Positions 1 to 6,724 of a DNA stretch of 30,295 bases are shown piece by piece (positions within the stretch are counted from its first letter, which is position 1; each line of letters starts with the position of its first letter). The stretch comes from a virus: positions 1 to 30,295 of the IMG/VR virus record IMGVR_UViG_3300024261_000113; one strand, given 5' to 3'. Under the pieces are notes generated by a model. The model was not told the origin of the DNA. It did no database searches and worked only from the letters and a program-made list of their open reading frames with translations. The position numbers and the translations under genes were made by a program.

Positions 1-2
1 GT

Positions 3-425
3 CAAACAAGATACAAGGTAATTTATAATACATACGATTGTGAGGGTATGGTAACACCGCTAAAGAATACGGAGTCACACGAGAAGGTTAGCCAGAAGGA
101 GATGGCATTCGTAGAGAAGGGTGTTCTAACTAAGCCGAGGAAGTATTGGAAGGTTGATGAGAAGACTCTCAAGAAAGTTAAGGCAAAGAAGAAGGCTAGA
201 CAGTTCATCACATTGTTCCAAGAGTATAACAAGTTGGAGAAATTACGCGGTACATATTTACTTGGGTGGAGTGACTTTATTCATAAACTGAATCTAAAAA
301 AAGATACACTACATCCCCAGTTAAATCAATGTGTGGCGGTTACAGGTAGGCTTAGTTCTAGTCAACCAAATGGACAGAATGCAGATTCATCCACTAAACG
401 ATATTGTGAGAGTAGATACTTATGA
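3..425 (+). CDS. DNA polymerase I family A, upstream part (5' cut by window edge)
   Basis: The frame is open from the left edge, so the true start lies outside the window. It encodes about 140 residues of the region just before the polymerase active site. The recognisable part is the family A stretch around 312-380, with HPQLNQ, then VAVTGRLSSSQPNGQN, which matches the conserved GRLSS..PN.QN block that leads into motif A. The frame ends with KRYCESRYL and a TGA at 423-425. Motif A, which should follow within a few residues, is in another frame starting at the overlapping ATG at 422. The two frames together would make one normal polymerase. It is either a genuinely split enzyme with coupled translation, a frameshifted gene, or a one-base sequence error. 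The 3'-5' exonuclease domain, if present, would lie upstream of the window. Confidence 0.85.
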   Translation, partial: QTRYKVIYNTYDCEGMVTPLKNTESHEKVSQKEMAFVEKGVLTKPRKYWKVDEKTLKKVKAKKKARQFITLFQEYNKLEKLRGTYLLGWSDFIHKLNLKKDTLHPQLNQCVAVTGRLSSSQPNGQNADSSTKRYCESRYL

Positions 426-1153
426 TAATACAATTAGATGCGAAGGGATTAGAGATAGTCTGTGGAGCATACCTATCACAAGATGAGGTTCTAATGAAGG
501 AACTCATTGATGGGGTTGATATTCACAGTCGCAACCAGAAGATGTTAGGACTACCAGAGGGTAAGGATGGTCGATTGGTTGCTAAGATATTTGTATTCAG
601 ATTGATGTATGGTGGTGGTGCTTGGGGTTATGCCAATGATCCTGCATTCTCTTGGATTAGTTCTAAGGGGCAGTTTTGGCAGGATAAGATTGATGACTAT
701 TATTCTAAGTACAAAGGCTTTGCTAAGTGGCACAACACCATTGTTGTTAAAGCATCAAGGGAGGGTAAGCTAGTTATGCCAACAGGTAGGGTTTATCACT
801 TCCCATTAACTAGAAACAAGATAACCAACGAACTGGAAGTGCCAGAACGTGCTATAAAGAATTATCCAGTACAAGGGTTAGGTGCAGATGTTATGGCAGT
901 AGCACGAGTATCATTTTTTAAAAGGTGGAAGGATATTGGAGATATTAAAGGCGTTCTTTGCAATACTGTGCATGATTCAATTGTTTGTGATATACAATCA
1001 TCTGAAGTGGCGAGAGTTCGTGATTTATGCCACTCAGTGTTCAGTGACCTCCCTGATAATTTTGGGCGTGTATTTGGCAAGCGTTTCAACCTTCCACTTT
1101 GTTGTGAGGTTCTTGGAGGAAATAACATGACAGATATGGAGGAGATATTGTAA
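422..1153 (+). CDS. DNA polymerase I family A, catalytic palm/fingers part
   Basis: This 243-residue frame carries all three catalytic motifs of family A DNA polymerases. Motif A is QLDAKGLEIV with the metal-binding Asp at D6 and the steric-gate Glu at E11. Motif B (O helix) is R51-x3-K55-x3-F59-x3-Y63-G64, exactly the spacing of R754, K758, F762, Y766 in E. coli Pol I. Motif C is VHDS with H184 and D185; Ser replaces the usual Glu after the Asp, as in some phage enzymes. NYPVQGLGADVM around 148-159 is also typical. It should extend primers during phage DNA replication. The ATG at 422 sits inside the stop region of the preceding frame (ATGA), and only a weak GAG-rich stretch precedes it, so expression by termination-reinitiation is likely if the split is real. 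Confidence 0.9.
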   Translation: MIIQLDAKGLEIVCGAYLSQDEVLMKELIDGVDIHSRNQKMLGLPEGKDGRLVAKIFVFRLMYGGGAWGYANDPAFSWISSKGQFWQDKIDDYYSKYKGFAKWHNTIVVKASREGKLVMPTGRVYHFPLTRNKITNELEVPERAIKNYPVQGLGADVMAVARVSFFKRWKDIGDIKGVLCNTVHDSIVCDIQSSEVARVRDLCHSVFSDLPDNFGRVFGKRFNLPLCCEVLGGNNMTDMEEIL

Positions 1154-1160
1154 ATAATAG

Positions 1161-1189
1161 TGTACATTTAGTTTTAAGTATGGTATAAT
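1161..1189 (+). promoter_or_regulatory. sigma70-like promoter with extended -10
   Basis: In the gap between the polymerase and the next gene, TGTACA (1161-1166, 4 of 6 matches to TTGACA) is followed after exactly 17 bp by TATAAT (1184-1189). TGG directly before it gives an extended -10. The start site would fall near the GGGG at 1193-1196. AAGGAG at 1212-1217 is the ribosome site for the gene at 1224. A closely similar element stands on the other strand at 21781-21809. It probably drives the second half of the replication arm using host RNA polymerase. Confidence 0.75.
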
Positions 1190-1223
1190 ATAGGGGTAGT
1201 AAAAAACATTAAAGGAGAAACAA

Positions 1224-1784
1224 ATGCCACAAAGTATAAGTACAGGGATAGTAGTAGAGATAAAAAAAGATATGGAATTTACCAACGCAGCAGGTAAAAC
1301 ATATAAGGGCGTAAGATTTACTTATAGTGATGATAAGACAGGGGACATTAAGGCTCAAAAGTTCCATGAGAATGTAATGAAATACTCCCCAGAAGTAGCC
1401 AAAGGAATTAATACTTTGGTTAAGGATGACGAGTTTACAATGATTAAAGAAAAGAAAGAAGGTAGTGATTTTTGGAATGCTACTAGCATCACTAAAGGGA
1501 GGGACACAGGAGTGGTAAATACAGCAGCCCCACAAGCAGCAGGTAAGTCAGCAGCTAAACCGTATGTCTCTACATACGAGACGAAAGAAGAACGGGCAAT
1601 ACGACAACGGCTTATAGTCGCTCAGTCATCTCTTTCTACAGCCATTGGTTGTCTAAGTGATAAAGAGAAGCTTAATGAAAAGAAAGTATTTGCAACCGCA
1701 GAGAATATCTTTCAATGGGTAATGAACCATAAGGAAGAAGATGCTACCGCAGCAGATGAAGTTGAAATGGGCGAAATGACCTAA
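1224..1784 (+). CDS. putative single-stranded DNA-binding-like protein, acidic tail
   Basis: This 186-residue protein was not recognised with certainty. Its first 95 residues look beta-rich, with alternating charged and hydrophobic residues (TGIVVEIKKDMEF, then TYKGVRFTYSD), compatible with an OB-type fold. The middle is Ala-rich and low in complexity (about 95-115), and the C-terminus is acidic (EEDATAADEVEMGEMT). A nucleic-acid-binding core plus an acidic tail is the plan of phage single-stranded DNA-binding proteins such as T7 gp2.5. The location between DNA polymerase and a 5'-3' exonuclease fits that role. It is the first gene after the promoter at 1161-1189, with a strong AAGGAG six bases before ATG. 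Its stop shares a base with the next start (TAATG). The function is inferred from shape and position only. Confidence 0.5.
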   Translation: MPQSISTGIVVEIKKDMEFTNAAGKTYKGVRFTYSDDKTGDIKAQKFHENVMKYSPEVAKGINTLVKDDEFTMIKEKKEGSDFWNATSITKGRDTGVVNTAAPQAAGKSAAKPYVSTYETKEERAIRQRLIVAQSSLSTAIGCLSDKEKLNEKKVFATAENIFQWVMNHKEEDATAADEVEMGEMT

Positions 1785-2524
1785 TGACTACTGCCCTGAT
1801 AGATGGGGATTTAATATGCTACATATCCGCAGTATCGGCAGATGGGGCAGATGAAAGGTTCGCTACTTATAGAGCCGAGAAGATGTTGGGGAGGATATTA
1901 GAGGAGGTTAATTGTGACAGTTACAGGGTATTTCTTTCAGGAGGTAATAACTTCCGCAAGCAAATTAACCCAGAGTATAAAGCACAAAGACCTCCTCCTC
2001 CTGAACACTTAAAAGCCTGTAGGCAGCTAATGATTGACAAGCATAATGCTGAAGTAACTGATGGATATGAAGCGGATGATGCTCTAGGAATCGCCCAGAC
2101 AAAAGATACAGTAATATGTTCTATAGACAAAGATCTACTAATGATAGAAGGAAAGCATTACAGTTGGGATATAGTTCGTAAGGGTAAAATAGTTCGCCCT
2201 GCAATATTTAGAGAAGTTAGTTACTACGATGGCATTATACATTTCTATAAACAAATGCTCATAGGTGACGTAGCTGATAATCTATTTGGAATCAGGGGTA
2301 TCGGAGAAGCAAAGGCAAGTAAATTGTTAGAGAGAGTACCTAATGAAGACTTACTCAGAACGATTGTTCTTAATATGTATATTGATGACAGGGTTGGAGG
2401 TATACAAGATAGACCTGATCTAGAAAGAGAGGAAACCGCTAGGTTCTATAAAAACGCTGATTGCTTTTGGATTTGGAGGGATTTAGGAGTGACTTATTCT
2501 GTAAGAGAAGATATTGAGGGTTAA
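1784..2524 (+). CDS. FEN/PIN-type 5'-3' exonuclease (T7 gp6-like)
   Basis: This 246-residue protein belongs to the flap endonuclease / 5'-3' exonuclease family. The metal-binding motifs appear in order: IDGD (D7, D9), the arch residues Y65-K66 to R69, GYEADDA (E96, D98, D99), and SIDKD (D115, D117). GDVADN (D162, D165) then precedes the helix-three-turn-helix GIRGIGEAKA at about 169-178 that grips the DNA. In phages this enzyme removes RNA primers and degrades host DNA, feeding nucleotides into phage synthesis. The start overlaps the preceding stop as TAATG, so translation is probably coupled. The length fits small phage members of the family (T7 gp6 is somewhat longer). The last 11 bp overlap the TTG start of the HNH gene. 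Confidence 0.9.
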   Translation: MTTALIDGDLICYISAVSADGADERFATYRAEKMLGRILEEVNCDSYRVFLSGGNNFRKQINPEYKAQRPPPPEHLKACRQLMIDKHNAEVTDGYEADDALGIAQTKDTVICSIDKDLLMIEGKHYSWDIVRKGKIVRPAIFREVSYYDGIIHFYKQMLIGDVADNLFGIRGIGEAKASKLLERVPNEDLLRTIVLNMYIDDRVGGIQDRPDLEREETARFYKNADCFWIWRDLGVTYSVREDIEG

Positions 2525-2876
2525 GGGTTGGACAGAGGGAAGATTTAGGAGTTTTATTTTTAGCGTGATTAGAGGAGGTATGAGGAGGTATCCACCTAAG
2601 TTTATGTGCCTAAACAAAGCCAAGGTGGGGAAACAAATTAATAAAGCTAGTGGAAGGATGGCACAACACTATAAATGTAATAAATGTAAAGAAGCATTCC
2701 CACAGAAGGAAGTACAGGTAGACCATAAGAAGCCAGTGGTTGATCCCAAGACAGGGTTTGTCGATTGGAATACCTATATAGATAGAATGTTTTGTGAGGA
2801 TAAAAACTTTCAAGTGTTATGTAAATCGTGCCATAAGATTAAGACTCAGAAAGAAAAACTTAGGAGGAAAAAATGA
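2514..2876 (+). CDS. HNH endonuclease with two CxxC zinc knuckles (TTG start)
   Basis: This 120-residue protein has a classic zinc-supported HNH nuclease. The first knuckle is C55-x2-C58; VDHKKPV supplies the catalytic His (D70-H71); NFQVLC gives N98; and the second knuckle is C103-x2-C106 followed by H107. The N-terminal GWTEGRFRSFIFSVIRGG helix looks like a DNA-contacting extension. That helix requires the TTG at 2514, because an in-frame TAA lies just upstream at 2502-2504 and the first ATG comes only at codon 23. The gene overlaps the exonuclease end by 11 bp and ends in ATGA with the next gene. Because it sits in the replication block, it may act as a recombination or branch-resolving nuclease, as T7 gp3 does at a similar genome position. 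A free-standing homing nuclease is the alternative. Confidence 0.8.
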   Translation: MRVKGWTEGRFRSFIFSVIRGGMRRYPPKFMCLNKAKVGKQINKASGRMAQHYKCNKCKEAFPQKEVQVDHKKPVVDPKTGFVDWNTYIDRMFCEDKNFQVLCKSCHKIKTQKEKLRRKK

Positions 2877-3118
2877 TTTCCAAGGTAGTCAATATAACAT
2901 TCTCAGATCGTCCTGCCACCTACAAATTACAGATGGTAGGGGAAGGAAGTACGGGAGAAGAACCACAAAAGCAGAGGGAGTTCTGGTCAACGAGGTCATG
3001 TAGATTGTTTCCTGCTGAGATAACCTTTATTGAGAAGGCAGAACGAGACTATGCTAGGGCGCAAGAAATTTTAGCCAAGACGTATGTTGAATGGGAGAAA
3101 AGCTTATCAACATCCTAA
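2873..3118 (+). CDS. small protein of unknown function
   Basis: This 81-residue frame starts in an ATGA overlap with the HNH gene stop, with AGGAGG about five bases before the ATG, so it is very probably translated. No family was recognised. The first half (MISKVVNITFSDRPATYKL) looks like beta strands, with a Gly/Glu-rich link near 24-32. The second half (about 50-78) is a charged helix. There are no membrane segments or cysteine pairs apart from a single Cys at 43. The last 28 bp overlap the following exonuclease gene in another frame. Its place inside the replication operon suggests an accessory role there, but nothing in the sequence says which. Confidence 0.6.
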   Translation: MISKVVNITFSDRPATYKLQMVGEGSTGEEPQKQREFWSTRSCRLFPAEITFIEKAERDYARAQEILAKTYVEWEKSLSTS

Positions 3119-3825
3119 TATTAGATATAGAAACTGCACCTAATCTGGCACACACATGGGGTTTATACGATCAGTCAGTCGCTTTAAATCAGATAGTGAA
3201 GCCCAGTTACACGTTATGTTGGGCTGCCAAGTGGTTAGGTAAGAAGAAAGTATTCTTTAGAGATCATAAAGAAAAGGCATTCGTAAAAGATATATACGAA
3301 TTACTTACGGAAGCTGATGCGGTGGTGCATTATAACGGTTCTAAATTCGATATTCCTATTTTAAACAAGGACTTCGTTAATCAAGGATTACCACCACCTG
3401 CCCCTTTTAAGGAGATTGATTTACTAAAGACAGTTAGAAGAAGATTTAGAATGCCTAGTAATAAGTTAGAGTATGTATGTAATTTTTTAGAAATTGGAAA
3501 CAAACTCAAACATCAAGGGCATGATTTATGGACGGCTTATATGGCAGGTGATAAGAAAGCCATGCAGAAAATGAAGAGGTATAATATACATGACATTACC
3601 CTAACGGAGCAATTGTATATGAGACTTCTTCCTTGGATTCCCAATCACCCCACAGATAGCCCTACAAATGCTTGTCCTGTATGTGGTGGTCATCATTTAC
3701 AGCGTAGAGGTACTATTAGAAGGTTAGCAGGATTGTACGCAAGGTATCAATGCCAAGACTGTGGAAAATGGAGTCAAGGTACTGAGAAGTTAGAAAAGCT
3801 TGTTATAACACACAAAGGGATATAA
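3091..3825 (+). CDS. DnaQ/YprB-like 3'-5' exonuclease with C-terminal zinc ribbon
   Basis: This 244-residue protein has an RNase H-fold DEDD exonuclease core. ExoI motif is LDIET (D12, E14); ExoII is HYNGSKFD (N82, D87); ExoIII is YNIHDITLT with D168; and D110 lies in the strand between. The spacing and the HYNG..FD motif resemble YprB/RNase_H_2-type exonucleases more than polymerase proofreading domains. Residues 195-224 add a zinc ribbon (C195-x2-C198 and C221-x2-C224) that may bind DNA. It could provide end-processing or proofreading alongside the polymerase. The ATG at 3091 is preceded by no clear ribosome site and lies 28 bp inside the upstream gene, so coupled translation is likely. Confidence 0.8.
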   Translation: MGEKLINILILDIETAPNLAHTWGLYDQSVALNQIVKPSYTLCWAAKWLGKKKVFFRDHKEKAFVKDIYELLTEADAVVHYNGSKFDIPILNKDFVNQGLPPPAPFKEIDLLKTVRRRFRMPSNKLEYVCNFLEIGNKLKHQGHDLWTAYMAGDKKAMQKMKRYNIHDITLTEQLYMRLLPWIPNHPTDSPTNACPVCGGHHLQRRGTIRRLAGLYARYQCQDCGKWSQGTEKLEKLVITHKGI

Positions 3826-3826
3826 A

Positions 3827-3901
3827 ATGGATGAAAGACTTAAACAAATGGTGGAAAGATTTATGGTTTCCTGCTATAAATCTTTGGAATGCACCACATA
3901 G
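3827..3901 (+). CDS. possible 24-residue small ORF
   Basis: ATG at 3827 stands six bases after AGGGA (3816-3820), an ideal ribosome spacing, and opens a 24-codon frame (begins MDERLKQMVERF, ends LECTT, TAG at 3899-3901). It overlaps, in another frame, the open stretch upstream of the next gene. The ribosome site suits this start better than the alternative ATG at 3831. There are no recognisable motifs apart from an amphipathic, charged helix. It may be a leader peptide coupling translation to the gene starting near 3915, or it may be chance. Confidence 0.3.
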   Translation: MDERLKQMVERFMVSCYKSLECTT

Positions 3902-3914
3902 GGTAAAGACTATT

Positions 3915-4091
3915 ATGCCACTCACACACGAAGAAATTAAAGCAAGATTGAAGATGTTAGATGAGATTTCACTCTTAGAGATATTAGAAATATCTTCAGA
4001 GGATATAGTAGAAAAGTTCTCTGAAAAAATTGAGAGGAGGGGAGATTATTTTATTAAGGATTTAGAAGATGAGGAGTGGGATGATGAGTAA
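3915..4091 (+). CDS. small acidic helical phage protein
   Basis: From ATG 3915 the product is 58 residues: MPLTHEEIKARLKMLDE, then LLEILEISSEDIVEKF, and an acidic end EDEEWDDE. The L-T-H-E-E-(I/L)-K start and the L-L-E-x-L-x-I-S-S-E-D-(I/L)-V core recall a short conserved protein often seen in phage replication regions, whose function is unknown to me. The frame is open back to an ATG at 3831, which would add a Trp-rich 28-residue extension. I prefer 3915 because the recognised core begins there, though its ribosome site is weak (AGGG about 11 bases before). The end overlaps the next gene by 8 bp. Confidence 0.55.
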   Translation: MPLTHEEIKARLKMLDEISLLEILEISSEDIVEKFSEKIERRGDYFIKDLEDEEWDDE

Positions 4092-4335
4092 GTTAACTAA
4101 AAAAGAGAAGGAAGCAGATGAATTAAATTGGCTTCTTGCTGACCAACATCAAGTGGGGGGAGATCATTACTTAACTGAGATACAGCCTTGGGATTTTATA
4201 ATAGCAAACAACTTAGCATTCCTAGAGGGAAATATAATTAAGTATATTTGTCGTTATAAAAACAAGGGTGGTGTTGAAGATTTATACAAGGCAGATCATT
4301 ACCTGAAGAAGTTGATTGAGACTGAGGAGAAATAA
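4084..4335 (+). CDS. DUF3310-like nucleotide kinase-associated protein
   Basis: This 83-residue protein matches the DUF3310 (SaV-like) pattern widespread in phages: HQVGGDHYL, then IQPWDFIIANNLAFLEGNIIKYICRYKNKGGVEDL split over about 25-65, and a closing helix DHYLKKLIE. These short proteins are often fused to or next to nucleotide-metabolism genes, but no activity is established. Three in-frame starts exist (4069, 4081, 4084). GAGGAG at 4071-4076 gives the best spacing to the ATG at 4084. The gene overlaps the preceding one by 8 bp, and its TAA shares a base with the start of the tiny membrane protein at 4335. Confidence 0.8.
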   Translation: MSKLTKKEKEADELNWLLADQHQVGGDHYLTEIQPWDFIIANNLAFLEGNIIKYICRYKNKGGVEDLYKADHYLKKLIETEEK

Positions 4336-4466
4336 TGACTATGATGGGTAGTATCGGAGATATATTAATAACTACGCAGGTTCTCATTGTTAGTCTAGCT
4401 ATAGTAATAGTGGCTATAGGTGGACTACTAACAGTATTGGAATGGGTAGCTACAGATAAAAAATAA
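4335..4466 (+). CDS. 43-residue single-pass membrane protein
   Basis: This short gene begins in a TAATG overlap with the DUF3310-like gene and has GAGGAGA (4324-4330) just before it, so translation is likely. The product starts MTMMGSIGDILITT. It continues with one strongly hydrophobic run (VLIVSLAIVIVAIGGLLTVL, about residues 16-35) and ends EWVATDKK, giving a positively charged tail. One membrane pass is expected. It fills the 145-bp gap before the reductase gene. No family was recognised. Small membrane proteins in phage early regions can modulate the host envelope or exclude other phages, but here that is speculation. Confidence 0.6.
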   Translation: MTMMGSIGDILITTQVLIVSLAIVIVAIGGLLTVLEWVATDKK

Positions 4467-4480
4467 AATTTAAGGATAAT

Positions 4481-6412
4481 ATGAAAAAAGCGAACAAGAT
4501 GGGAACTTATGAGCAGATAATCCACGTAACAAAATATGCTAGGTATTTAGAAGAAAAGAAACGTAGAGAGTCATGGGAAGAGACTATCACTAGGTTTATG
4601 GACTATATGTCTATAAAAGTAGACCTTGACGGCAAGTATAAGGAGCTACACAAGGCTCTAGTAAATCAGGAGATAGTACCCTCCATGAGACTCCTTATGA
4701 CGGCAGGAGAGGCTTGTGAGAGGGATAATATAGCAGCATTTAACTGTGCCTACACCTCTATATCCAGTAAACGGGTGTTTAGTGAAATCTTATACATACT
4801 AATGAACGGAACTGGTATTGGGTTCTCTAATGAGCGCAAGAAAATAGATCTGTTACCTCCTGTGCCTAGAGAATTGTCATGGTCGGATGATGTAATTGTA
4901 GTGGCAGATAGTAAGAAGGGTTGGGCGGTAGCCTTTAGAAAGTTGATGAGTTCGCTATGGGAAGGTGATATTCCTAATGTTGATTACTCTAAGATCAGAC
5001 CTGCGGGAGCAAGGCTTAAAACATTTGGTGGTCGTGCTTCTGGGCCTCTACCATTACAGAATCTATTTACATTTGTAACAGAAACATTTAAGGGGGCTAA
5101 AGGACGTAAGCTGAATAGTCTAGAAGTACATGATATTATATGTATGATTGGTGACATTGTTGTTGTTGGTGGTGTGAGGCGAAGTGCATTGATTGGCTTA
5201 TCTAATCTAACTGACCACAGAATGCGTGATGCTAAGACAGGTCAATGGTATCTACCAGTACAAGACGGCGGAAATCCACATAGGATGTTAGCTAATAATT
5301 CAGTATGTTATACGGAGCAGCCCGATGCTAAAACTTTTTTGGAAGAATGGCTCAGTCTCGTTAAGTCGGGGTCTGGGGAGAGGGGGATCTTTAACCGCAT
5401 TGCTGCACAAAATCAAGCCTCTCGTTGGGGAAGACGTAGTGCTGATCTTGATTACGGATGCAATCCATGCTCAGAAATTATACTACGAGATAAACAATTC
5501 TGCAACCTTACAGAGGTTGTTGTTAGACAATCAGATACATATAATGAACTCAAGAAGAAGATTGAACTGGCAACAATACTTGGAACATATCAATCAACCC
5601 TTACGGATTTCAAGTTCTTATCCGAAGAATGGAAGAAGAACACAGACGAAGAAAGGCTGCTAGGAGTTAGCCTGACAGGTATTATGGATAGCCCATTACT
5701 GAATGGGGCTAAAGATGCGGTGCTACAACATAGGGAATTGGTACGGGGACTACCTACATTACTACAGGAGTTAAGAGATCATGCTAGGAAGGTTAATATT
5801 AAATGGGCTGAGAGACTTAACATACCTGTGTCTACTGCTATTACTTGCGTTAAGCCTTCTGGGACTGTTTCTCAGTTGTGTAACTCTGCTAGTGGGATTC
5901 ATGCTAGGTTTGCCCCTTACTACATACGCCGTATTCAATTAGATAAGAAAGATCCAGTATGTCAATTCTTATTAGACAATGGATTTCCTCTAGTTGATTA
6001 TGAAGCCAAGAAGGAAACGACAATGGTAGCTAGTTTTCCCATGAAAGCACCCGTAGGGGCAGTGTGTAGGGGTACTCAAACAGCAATAGAACAGATGGAG
6101 TTATGGTTGATGTATCAAGATGATTGGTGCGAACATAAGCCTAGTTGTACTGTGTACGTGAAGGAACATGAATGGGTAGAGGTAGGTGCATGGGTCTGGA
6201 AGAATTTTGATCGCATCTCAGGAATAAGCTTTTTGCCCCACTCTGACCACGTATATCAACAAGCACCTTACGAGGACATTACAGAAGAGCAATATGAGGA
6301 AATGCTTTCTAAAATGCCTACAGAGATTGATTGGAGTGCCATGATTGAGGATAAGGATAATACAGAAGCATCACAAACCCTTGCTTGCGTGGCAGGGGCT
6401 TGTGAGATCTAA
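4481..6412 (+). CDS. nrdJ: adenosylcobalamin-dependent (class II) ribonucleotide reductase
   Basis: This 643-residue enzyme converts ribonucleotides to deoxyribonucleotides for phage DNA synthesis using a cobalamin-derived radical, so no separate small subunit is needed. The active site follows the monomeric class II pattern. C89 lies in NCAYTSI, and the finger loop N328-P-C330-S-E332 is followed by C341 in CNLTEV. The C330-to-C341 spacing is the same as between the radical Cys and its partner in the Lactobacillus enzyme. VKPSGTVSQLCNSASGIH is also typical. The C-terminal redox pair C636/C641 (CVAGAC) is present, so the gene looks intact. It is somewhat shorter than the roughly 740-residue bacterial monomeric enzyme, mostly in the N-terminal regulatory region. 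AAGGA five bases before ATG 4481 supports the start. The host must supply or import cobalamin. Confidence 0.93.
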   Translation: MKKANKMGTYEQIIHVTKYARYLEEKKRRESWEETITRFMDYMSIKVDLDGKYKELHKALVNQEIVPSMRLLMTAGEACERDNIAAFNCAYTSISSKRVFSEILYILMNGTGIGFSNERKKIDLLPPVPRELSWSDDVIVVADSKKGWAVAFRKLMSSLWEGDIPNVDYSKIRPAGARLKTFGGRASGPLPLQNLFTFVTETFKGAKGRKLNSLEVHDIICMIGDIVVVGGVRRSALIGLSNLTDHRMRDAKTGQWYLPVQDGGNPHRMLANNSVCYTEQPDAKTFLEEWLSLVKSGSGERGIFNRIAAQNQASRWGRRSADLDYGCNPCSEIILRDKQFCNLTEVVVRQSDTYNELKKKIELATILGTYQSTLTDFKFLSEEWKKNTDEERLLGVSLTGIMDSPLLNGAKDAVLQHRELVRGLPTLLQELRDHARKVNIKWAERLNIPVSTAITCVKPSGTVSQLCNSASGIHARFAPYYIRRIQLDKKDPVCQFLLDNGFPLVDYEAKKETTMVASFPMKAPVGAVCRGTQTAIEQMELWLMYQDDWCEHKPSCTVYVKEHEWVEVGAWVWKNFDRISGISFLPHSDHVYQQAPYEDITEEQYEEMLSKMPTEIDWSAMIEDKDNTEASQTLACVAGACEI

Positions 6413-6590
6413 AATAGACACTAAATGTATCCTTGAATGCCTTCTGAATGAGGAAGGGAATGCGTGTGTTAGTTGTGGGCGAACTCTACAGGAGATAAGA
6501 GATGATGGAATTAGAGCAAGAGACGAACTTCAATCTAGAATTAAAGAAACAACTGATGCTTCTAGCAGCCCAGTTAAGAGATCTAGATGA
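6402..6590 (+). CDS. DUF1289-like CxxC small protein (GTG start)
   Basis: This 62-residue frame, read from GTG 6402, contains C-I-L-E-C-L-L, then N-x-C-V-S-C-G-R-T-L-Q-E-I. That is the cysteine plan of DUF1289 proteins (C...C...G.C.GCGRTL.EI), probably metal-binding or redox-active. GTG 6402 follows AGGGG and overlaps the reductase end by 11 bp. An upstream ATG at 6345 in the same frame would place 57 more bases over the reductase and is less likely. The last 30 codons also overlap the next gene in another frame. Its position directly after ribonucleotide reductase suggests, without proof, a link to reductase redox or metal handling. Confidence 0.6.
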   Translation: MRSKIDTKCILECLLNEEGNACVSCGRTLQEIRDDGIRARDELQSRIKETTDASSSPVKRSR

Positions 6591-6723
6591 TGCTAATTTG
6601 GAAGAAGGAGTAATACTAAAGATAGAATATCCTGATGTACCTAATCTGTATTTTCAGATAGTAGTACAGGAGTTAGATGAGGATTCAGTATTTGAAGTTG
6701 AACTAGATAAGAGGGTACATTGA
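6502..6723 (+). CDS. small acidic protein of unknown function
   Basis: This 73-residue protein starts at an ATG seven bases after AGGAG (6490-6494), a strong ribosome site, even though it overlaps the DUF1289-like frame by 89 bp. The N-terminal half is a helix with heptad-like leucines (LELKKQLMLLAAQLRDLDD), suitable for a coiled coil. The second half looks like beta strands (EGVILKIEYPD, then YFQIVVQELDEDSVFEVEL). It is strongly acidic, with no cysteines. No family was recognised. Confidence 0.6.
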   Translation: MMELEQETNFNLELKKQLMLLAAQLRDLDDANLEEGVILKIEYPDVPNLYFQIVVQELDEDSVFEVELDKRVH

Positions 6724-6724
6724 T

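Noticed and set aside
412-428. Programmed -1 ribosomal frameshift signal at the polymerase junction
   Set aside because: The bases around the stop (TAC TTA TGA) do not form a slippery X-XXY-YYZ heptamer, and no clear downstream hairpin was seen. Coupled reinitiation at ATGA or a sequence error explains it better.
862-1285. Reverse-strand open frames over the polymerase end and promoter
   Set aside because: They lie opposite a gene with clear catalytic motifs and across a promoter, have no ribosome sites and no recognisable features.
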